A DNA stretch of 64,000 nt, taken from assembly GCA_021739645.1 (NCBI GenBank), contig JAIPBL010000019.1, forward strand, positions 16,206-80,205. Direction: 5' to 3'. Position numbers and translations under genes: made by a program. The stretch comes from Saprospiraceae bacterium. GTDB taxonomy: Bacteria > Bacteroidota > Bacteroidia > Chitinophagales > Saprospiraceae. This document shows, piece after piece, positions 57,491 to 64,000 of the stretch (its first letter is position 1; each line of letters starts with the position of its first letter). The notes beneath the pieces were generated by a model. It did no database searches. It was not told where the DNA came from and saw only the letters and a list, made by a program, of their open reading frames with translations.

Positions 57491-59500
57491 TCATTTCAAA
57501 AAACCATACATCTTCCCATACTCCAGCATCTGCTTCGTAAAGTCGTCCGGATACTCCAGCTTCACGTCCGTGATATTGCCTTTGGCGTCAGCCGCGGGGA
57601 CGAGGCGAGGGTTGATGAACCCGCCGTAGGGAGGCAGGTTCAGCTTTTCGGAACGGGCCAAAACCTCCTTGTGAATGGGTTGGTCCACCTTCACGCCGTA
57701 GGTTTCCACCAATGCCTTACCTGCCTTGGCATCGCCCTGCGACTTGATGCGCTGGATTTCCTTCAAGAGGTTGCCAAAAAGCACTCGCAGCTTTTGGTAG
57801 TCGTTTATTTTGAAATAAGTCTTGCCATCCTTTGAAACCTTCTCAATGACGTTGTCCTTCTTGCCCATTTCATACGCCCATGAGGCCACGAGTTGGCGGT
57901 TGCGCATGTGCGCTTCTTCGATGTTTTGGCCTGGCTTGATGCGGCGCAGTTGAAGCATTAGTCCGTTGCGGATGTAGCTTTCGTATTCGGCTTTGCCCAC
58001 ATCGAAAGAGGACATCATTTTTAGGTCAATCAGCTTTTGGTCCATGATGTAGTAAAGGGCAAACAAGTCGGCACGGGCTTCTTCCAGCGTGGAAGAGTAG
58101 CCGGGCAGTGTGACGGACGGTTGCCCAATGCCTGGCTCCAAAATGCCGGAAGCATGGCCGAGCACTTCGTGCATGGCAGTGGTCAATTTACCAGCCAGTT
58201 CGCCATACTCTTCCGCCCGCTTCACTTCGGCTTCGTCATTCGCAAACTCTTTGGTGAGGCCAGGGCCGCCTGCATTGCTGTAGGCATCCTCAATATTGCC
58301 GAGGCTGACGGACTTGGAGCCGTACTTCGAGCGAATCCAGTTGGAGTTCGGCAGATTCACGCCAATGGGCGTCGCCGGGGAGGCATCGCCGGATTCCCCG
58401 GCAGTGTTCACCACTTTGTAGGTTACGCCGGTCACGTTCTTCTTCTTGTGGTTGGGCAGCAGCGGTGAGTTATCCTCGAACCATTGGGCGTTATCGGTGA
58501 ACACTTTCATGCGCTTTGAGGCATCAAAATCGTTGATTTGAACGATGGCCTCATAGCTTCCCCTCATGCTCATCGGGTCGTGATAGACTTCAATGAACCC
58601 AAGAATGTAGTCCACGTCACCCTCGGTAGCTTGCGACCAAGCGATGTTGTATTCTGCCCATTTCTTCAGGTCGCCCGTTTTGAAATAGTCAACCAAAATG
58701 ACGAGGGCCTTCTTCTGCTTCTCGTTCTCGGCCACTGTTACGGCCTTTTCGAGCCAAAAAATTATCTGGTCAATGGCAGCGCCGTACATACCGCCCGATT
58801 TCCAGACGTTCTCTTTCAGCTTGCCGTCTGGCCCTTTTTCGAGGCGGGAATTGAGGCCCCATTCCAGCGGCTCTGGGTCTTCACTGGTGTTTTTTGCTTC
58901 GTAAAATTTCTCCACATCGGCGGTCGTGATGCCCGGTGCCTGAAAGTTGACGGCAGAGGTGAGCACATTGTCCACGCCATCCTGTTGGTTCACCCGCTTC
59001 GGGTCAATTTTTGGGTCAAACATGGCATTGAGTGCCTCAGCCGAAAGGCTGCCGCCCACATCCCTAATCGTTTTTGCGAACCATTCCTTAGAAAAGCCCG
59101 GCTGGAATTTGTCATGCGAATAGTGGTGGTGAATGCCGTTGGAGAACCAAACCTGCTTGGCGTAAATCAGCAGTTCAGAGAAGTCATTGCTGTTACGGTC
59201 CCCTTTGTATTTGGTGACGATTTCATCCAAAGTCTGCCGAATGGGCAGGTTGAATCGGTAGTTCTGGTCGTAGGTGATGTCACGGCCGCTGAGGCCAGCC
59301 TGCGTGAGGTAGTACACCAGCTTTTTCTGCTGGAGCGTCAGTTTGTCGAAGCCAGGTACTTGGTATCGGATGATTTTTTTGTCAGCAAATGTCTCCGTGG
59401 TCCATTTGAAGCTGTCAGTGGTAGCTGTTTTCGCAAGTTTTTTATTGCCGCAGGCGAAGGCGAAAATGGCGGCAAGGAAAAGGAATGAAAGTTTTTTCAT
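57491..59500 (-). CDS. Dipeptidyl peptidase III-like M49 metallopeptidase, predicted lipoprotein
   Basis: HEVLGH zinc motif (HEXXXH) and EEARAD second motif; MKKLSFLFLAAIFAFACGNKK lipobox; start trimmed from 59584. Confidence 0.88.
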   Translation of the reverse strand: MKKLSFLFLAAIFAFACGNKKLAKTATTDSFKWTTETFADKKIIRYQVPGFDKLTLQQKKLVYYLTQAGLSGRDITYDQNYRFNLPIRQTLDEIVTKYKGDRNSNDFSELLIYAKQVWFSNGIHHHYSHDKFQPGFSKEWFAKTIRDVGGSLSAEALNAMFDPKIDPKRVNQQDGVDNVLTSAVNFQAPGITTADVEKFYEAKNTSEDPEPLEWGLNSRLEKGPDGKLKENVWKSGGMYGAAIDQIIFWLEKAVTVAENEKQKKALVILVDYFKTGDLKKWAEYNIAWSQATEGDVDYILGFIEVYHDPMSMRGSYEAIVQINDFDASKRMKVFTDNAQWFEDNSPLLPNHKKKNVTGVTYKVVNTAGESGDASPATPIGVNLPNSNWIRSKYGSKSVSLGNIEDAYSNAGGPGLTKEFANDEAEVKRAEEYGELAGKLTTAMHEVLGHASGILEPGIGQPSVTLPGYSSTLEEARADLFALYYIMDQKLIDLKMMSSFDVGKAEYESYIRNGLMLQLRRIKPGQNIEEAHMRNRQLVASWAYEMGKKDNVIEKVSKDGKTYFKINDYQKLRVLFGNLLKEIQRIKSQGDAKAGKALVETYGVKVDQPIHKEVLARSEKLNLPPYGGFINPRLVPAADAKGNITDVKLEYPDDFTKQMLEYGKMYGFLK

Positions 59501-59949
59501 GTCGTCCCAGATTAAGTTTTTGATAAAAAAATATGGTTGGTAAGGGTTGAATTGCGGGGTGAAATTAAGCCAAGTATTAACCATAATGGTAGATTTTGGG
59601 CAATTTGTCTAAAAACGACAGCAGAAATAAACACCTTTTTTGCCAGTAAGTATCTACCAGGAATTGTTCGTTTGCCGGACAAAACATCCAAGTTTGTCCC
59701 GATGTACCGCGCCTTGTCAAATCTTGGATTTAGAATTTATGGGTGCCTTCATTTCGGCCAAATTTTTGCAACATCTACCAACCCCACGGCATTTTTAGCA
59801 ATTTATTTTTTAATATGTAAAATGAACTTACCTTTGCCCCGGCTGCATTGGTTTCAGCGACGACTATCACTACCTACCCCCACCGTTACATTGGTTTACA
59901 GGCAGGGAAACGTATTAACCTTCAACATACGTTTTACAATTTTTACACC

Positions 59950-62900
59950 ATGAAAAAGCGAACTTACTACGCCATTGCTGCCGTTATCCTATTTTTTGGT
60001 TTGGGCCTCATGCTCGATTTCGGGGTTTCGAAAGAAGACCACCTCGATACTTATGTGCATCGCATCGAACGGAGTTTGCACAAAAAAGAGTCCGAGGTAT
60101 ATTCTTTCCTGTCAGATTCAGGCTTCATTTTTAGGCAACTTAGGGGTGTAGAGCACCTCCCGTCACCACAGCAAAAGGCTGACCTCGACCGTCTGCTCTT
60201 CCTTACCAATAAGCAATATAACATCCGTCTTTACTACAAGGATTCGTTGGTCTATTGGCTCAACAACCGTGCTTACCTTTCTCCTGAGCAAGCCATGGTA
60301 CTGGCCAATGAACCAGAAAATATTCGCCTGCTCCGGCTCCCAAATGGATACTTTGAGCTTATCAAACAAAAATTGAATGAAGATGTGATGGCATTGGCCA
60401 TGATTCCCATCAAACGGGAGTTCTCCAGGAAAAGCGATTTTTTGCCCAACGAGTTTGTGACCGACGACTTCCCTATTCCAGCCGACGTGTTTCTCAAAGA
60501 GTCTGGTGACAAATTCGCAATCAAAAGCATGGACGGGAAACCGCTCGCTTGGCTTGACGCCACTGGACCTGCCAAAGACCGTGTCAACCTTCAACTGGTC
60601 TTTTTCATCTACCTAACCGGATTCATTTTCATTGGTGTGCTCATAAATGACCTCGCTGTTTTGCTGGTCAAAAAATATAAACCTTGGGTCGGTGCTGCTT
60701 TCGTATTGGGTTCAGTCATTTTCGTCCGATACCTGACTATCCAGTTTGGTTTTGCACAACACTTTGCTACTTTTCAAACCTTCTCCACCGTGTTTACCGA
60801 TCCGATACTGGAAGGGGTAAACTCGCTCGGCGAATTGCTAATCAACATCATTCTGCTCGTTTGGATGATGGTATTTTTTAACCGAGAATTTCAAGTAAAG
60901 GAGTTTGCCCACCCCTCGGTGGCCATCCGATTTGGCCTGACGGCGCTCAATTTTTTTAGCGTAAACCTGGCCATGCTGATGGTTTGCAGCATTTTCAAAT
61001 CCATCATACTCGACTCCTCCATTGTTTTTGATTTTGAAAATGTATTCAACCTCAATTCCCAAAGCGTGCTGGCAATGATTGGGGTCGTGCTTTTACTTTT
61101 AGCATTTTTCCTCTTTAGCCACCGAATGATGCAGGCCATCTACAAAGTCGGATTGAGTAAGAATGGCCGATTGGGAGCAATTGCGGTATCGTTGTTGGCT
61201 TCGATACCGGTGGTCATGTACGGTGATTTGAAATTGCCCGTGGTATATTTTCTCACGGCAGCGGTTATTTACCTCATTGTTTTCGAATTTTTTGTGGAAG
61301 TACGTGTATTGTCCTTACAGTGGCTGGTTGGTTGGTTGATGCTTTTTTCTTGCCTCACGGCAATGCTGCTCTACAAATACAACGGCGACAAGGACTACCT
61401 CCGCCGGGAGGAATATGCCATTGCACTTGCCAGCTACGAGGACAAGCAGGCCGAGGAGGGGGTCATTGAGATTGGAGACCTGTTGCTGGCCGATTCTACC
61501 CTTCACATGTGGAACCTGCTCACCAATTATTACGAAGATGAGCTGATACCCAAAGAGGAGGCACGAGACATCATGGATGCTCATTTCGGCATAAACAAGT
61601 ACCTGCTCCAAAACTATAAATTCACGCTTTACGGGTATTATCGGGAAAATGGCGAAGCTGCATTGAGTGAACAAAACAAGACATTCGGTGATATGGAGCG
61701 GCAGTTCATGCAGGCCAATGCCACCAGCAGTCCTATCCTGCGCTTCCGCCCCGAGAAAACGAGGGATCCTGGCTACCTGCTCCGTCTTGACCTCAAGACG
61801 AGCCACCCGCTGACCATTTTTGTGATGCTGAAACGTTCGTTTTCTACCCCGTCGAAGGTGTACACGGAGATGCTGCTGGACAAAAAATACAAGAACCTTG
61901 GGGAACTCGACAACTACGACTACGGCATTTACCAAAACGATACCCTCGTTGAAGACAGGAACGAAACCTACGCCAAGCAACTGACGGACTCGCTGCCGCC
62001 AGAGGGGCAGATGCGAATTGTGAAACACAGCAGCACCCGTTCGGAGCTACTTTATCACGCTCCCAACAATATCGCCATCAAAATAGGGCGTGTGACGGGC
62101 GGGTACATCAAACCGCTTTCACTATTCTCTTATGTTTTCACCTTGCTGACCTTGGCCATTATGCTTTTTGGTGGCATCAATTATTTCACCAATGCCCTGC
62201 CAGGGCCGCTCAATTTTTTCCGAACGGCAAAACCATCCCTGCGAAACCAGTTTCAGTTCTGGGTCATCAGCATGGTCTTATTCTCTTTCCTTGGCATTGG
62301 ATTCGTGACAGTTTGGTACTTCCAGAAGTCCTCCAACGATTACCACAAAGGCCGCCTTGACCGGAAAGTGACCTCCGCACTTGCCAGCGTAAACTATGAA
62401 ATCAGGGCATGGCACAAGGAACGCCAACGGGAGTGGGAAAACGAGCGCCGCAGTGAATCGAAAGGCATTGGGAAGGATGCGGAAGAGCTCGCTCGGGAGA
62501 AAAAACGGGAAAAAGAACTTGAAAAGAAAGTTGGTCCCGTGGCAGAAAACGAAAGGGAGCAGGCCAGCGAGAAAGAATTGGAACGCAGGCGGGAGGAACA
62601 ACCACATAAGTTCAGGATAAAACTGGAAAAACCACACGAAGAGTTGATGGTGGGCGCTGTGGAAGAACTGAACGCATTCTCATTGTCCTCGCTGATTCCG
62701 TTGGTCTCGGAGGTCCACCGCCTCGACGTCAACATCTACAACCTCAATGGTGACCTGATTACCTCCTCAGAAGAAGATATTTTCAAGGGCGGCCTTGTCT
62801 CTAGTAAAATGGGCGCTTTTGCCTACCTGAACCTGCACAGCCTCGGCTTCGAGCGCAGTGACCAAGACGAAAGCATCGGCAACTTGTTCTACACTGCCGC

Positions 62901-63936
62901 ATACCTTCCGCTCAAGGATTTGGAGGGCAACACGCTTGCCTACATGGGCATACCCTACTACGCCCAGCACCGGGAGTTGCGCAGTGAGGTGACGGACTTC
63001 ATGAGTACGCTGCTAAATGTTTATGTCTTCTTGCTGTTGATTGCAGGTGGTTTGGCCATCGTCATCGCCAACAGCATTACCAAGAAGCTGACGGAACTGG
63101 GCAACAGCCTCCAGCGCCTCCGCCTCGGTGGCAACGAGCCAATCGTGTGGCGGCGAAAGGACGAAATCGGCGACCTCGTGGAAGCCTACAACCGTGCTGT
63201 GAAAAAAATTGAAGAAAGCTCGTTGCTGCTGGCGCAATCTGAGCGGGACGGCGCTTGGCGAGAAATGGCCAAACAAGTGGCCCACGAAATCAAGAACCCA
63301 TTGACGCCCATGAAGCTCAGCATCCAGTACCTGCTCCATGCCTACCAGTCGAACCCCGACCCAAAAAGCATCGAGCCGCTGCTGAAGCGGGTTTCTGGAA
63401 CACTGGTGGAGCAGATTGAGTCGCTGGCGCAAATTGCGACCGAGTTCTCCAATTTCGCCAAGATGCCACAGGCGCAGAACATCCAGTTTTCGCTCAACGA
63501 CCTGGCTGCCTCGGTGCACCACCTGTTTAAAAACGAGCGCCCGGACATGGATATCAACATCGAAATGCCCAAAACAGATTTTGAAGTGTATGCCGACCGG
63601 AACCACGTGACCCGTGTCATCAATAACCTGTTTAAAAACGCCATCCAGGCCATTCCCGACGACAGGAAAGGTATAATAAAAATGATGCTTTACCAGGAAG
63701 GGGACAAGGCAATACTGAAGGTCGAAGACAACGGGTCTGGCATCCCGCCAGAGATTCAGGAGAAAGTTTTCTCCCCAAATTTTTCAACTAAAAACTCTGG
63801 AACGGGCCTCGGCCTCGCCATTTGCAAAAGCATTATAGAAGGTTTCAAGGGCGATATTTATTTTGAAACGGAGATGGACAAAGGCACTACTTTCTTCGTG
63901 GAACTGCCACTGATGAGCGTGACGGAATTGGCTTAG
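59950..63936 (+). CDS. Membrane sensor histidine kinase, NtrY-like, with HAMP
   Basis: Multiple TMs; HAMP region near VYNRAVKKIEES; EMAKQVAHEIKNPLTPMKLSIQYLL H-box; VINNLFKNAIQAIP N-box; GTGLGLAICKSIIEGF; start trimmed from 59848. Confidence 0.92.
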   Translation: MKKRTYYAIAAVILFFGLGLMLDFGVSKEDHLDTYVHRIERSLHKKESEVYSFLSDSGFIFRQLRGVEHLPSPQQKADLDRLLFLTNKQYNIRLYYKDSLVYWLNNRAYLSPEQAMVLANEPENIRLLRLPNGYFELIKQKLNEDVMALAMIPIKREFSRKSDFLPNEFVTDDFPIPADVFLKESGDKFAIKSMDGKPLAWLDATGPAKDRVNLQLVFFIYLTGFIFIGVLINDLAVLLVKKYKPWVGAAFVLGSVIFVRYLTIQFGFAQHFATFQTFSTVFTDPILEGVNSLGELLINIILLVWMMVFFNREFQVKEFAHPSVAIRFGLTALNFFSVNLAMLMVCSIFKSIILDSSIVFDFENVFNLNSQSVLAMIGVVLLLLAFFLFSHRMMQAIYKVGLSKNGRLGAIAVSLLASIPVVMYGDLKLPVVYFLTAAVIYLIVFEFFVEVRVLSLQWLVGWLMLFSCLTAMLLYKYNGDKDYLRREEYAIALASYEDKQAEEGVIEIGDLLLADSTLHMWNLLTNYYEDELIPKEEARDIMDAHFGINKYLLQNYKFTLYGYYRENGEAALSEQNKTFGDMERQFMQANATSSPILRFRPEKTRDPGYLLRLDLKTSHPLTIFVMLKRSFSTPSKVYTEMLLDKKYKNLGELDNYDYGIYQNDTLVEDRNETYAKQLTDSLPPEGQMRIVKHSSTRSELLYHAPNNIAIKIGRVTGGYIKPLSLFSYVFTLLTLAIMLFGGINYFTNALPGPLNFFRTAKPSLRNQFQFWVISMVLFSFLGIGFVTVWYFQKSSNDYHKGRLDRKVTSALASVNYEIRAWHKERQREWENERRSESKGIGKDAEELAREKKREKELEKKVGPVAENEREQASEKELERRREEQPHKFRIKLEKPHEELMVGAVEELNAFSLSSLIPLVSEVHRLDVNIYNLNGDLITSSEEDIFKGGLVSSKMGAFAYLNLHSLGFERSDQDESIGNLFYTAAYLPLKDLEGNTLAYMGIPYYAQHRELRSEVTDFMSTLLNVYVFLLLIAGGLAIVIANSITKKLTELGNSLQRLRLGGNEPIVWRRKDEIGDLVEAYNRAVKKIEESSLLLAQSERDGAWREMAKQVAHEIKNPLTPMKLSIQYLLHAYQSNPDPKSIEPLLKRVSGTLVEQIESLAQIATEFSNFAKMPQAQNIQFSLNDLAASVHHLFKNERPDMDINIEMPKTDFEVYADRNHVTRVINNLFKNAIQAIPDDRKGIIKMMLYQEGDKAILKVEDNGSGIPPEIQEKVFSPNFSTKNSGTGLGLAICKSIIEGFKGDIYFETEMDKGTTFFVELPLMSVTELA

Positions 63937-63948
63937 TGCCCTGTTTGT

Positions 63949-64000
63949 GGTCGCCCAATTTATTGGGCTGACCGAGATGGCCAACGGTCTGCCCAATAAA
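63949..64000 (+). terminator. Hairpin after kinase gene with alternative overlapping pairing partner
   Basis: ggtcgcccaat/attgggctgacc stem and downstream ggtctgcccaataaa complementary to tttattgggctgacc. Confidence 0.5.

Noticed and set aside
58538-59488. 316-aa + strand ORF
   Set aside because: Antisense to the DPP III-like gene, which carries the M49 motifs.

Overview
The window looks like a 64 kb chromosomal segment from a Bacteroidota, probably Saprospiria-like (inferred from type IX secretion C-terminal domains, PorP/SprF and PorE-like proteins, giant HYR/PKD adhesins and 7TM-DISM hybrid kinases). It carries about 30 protein-coding genes and no recognisable rRNA, tRNA, CRISPR array or prophage. 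Main contents: a RelE/ParE-like toxin-antitoxin pair; a ROK kinase + SIS operon; several signalling proteins (LytTR regulator with propeller kinase, 7TM hybrid kinase, NarL regulator, receiver-less LuxR protein, NtrY-like kinase); an SDR/DUF6134-like/epimerase/sigma-factor operon; CdsA; a DPP III-like peptidase; and three giant T9SS cargo proteins (about 2.2-2.5k aa), one next to SprF and PorE-like genes. Two observations stand out. (1) A three-copy, almost fully palindromic 198-200 bp element (one copy is 264 bp because of a 65-bp internal duplication) has terminal inverted repeats and apparent 9-bp target-site duplications (9/9, 8/9, 6/9). It looks like a MITE whose two arms co-vary within each copy; one copy landed exactly at a stop codon and re-supplies a stop. 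(2) Adjacent giant T9SS cargo proteins carry cohesin-like domains, and one also carries a dockerin-like calcium motif, suggesting a possible non-cellulosomal surface assembly. Several genes also end in short word-repeat tracts, one of which is embedded in frame in a coding sequence. All family calls are by eye; no database search was run.
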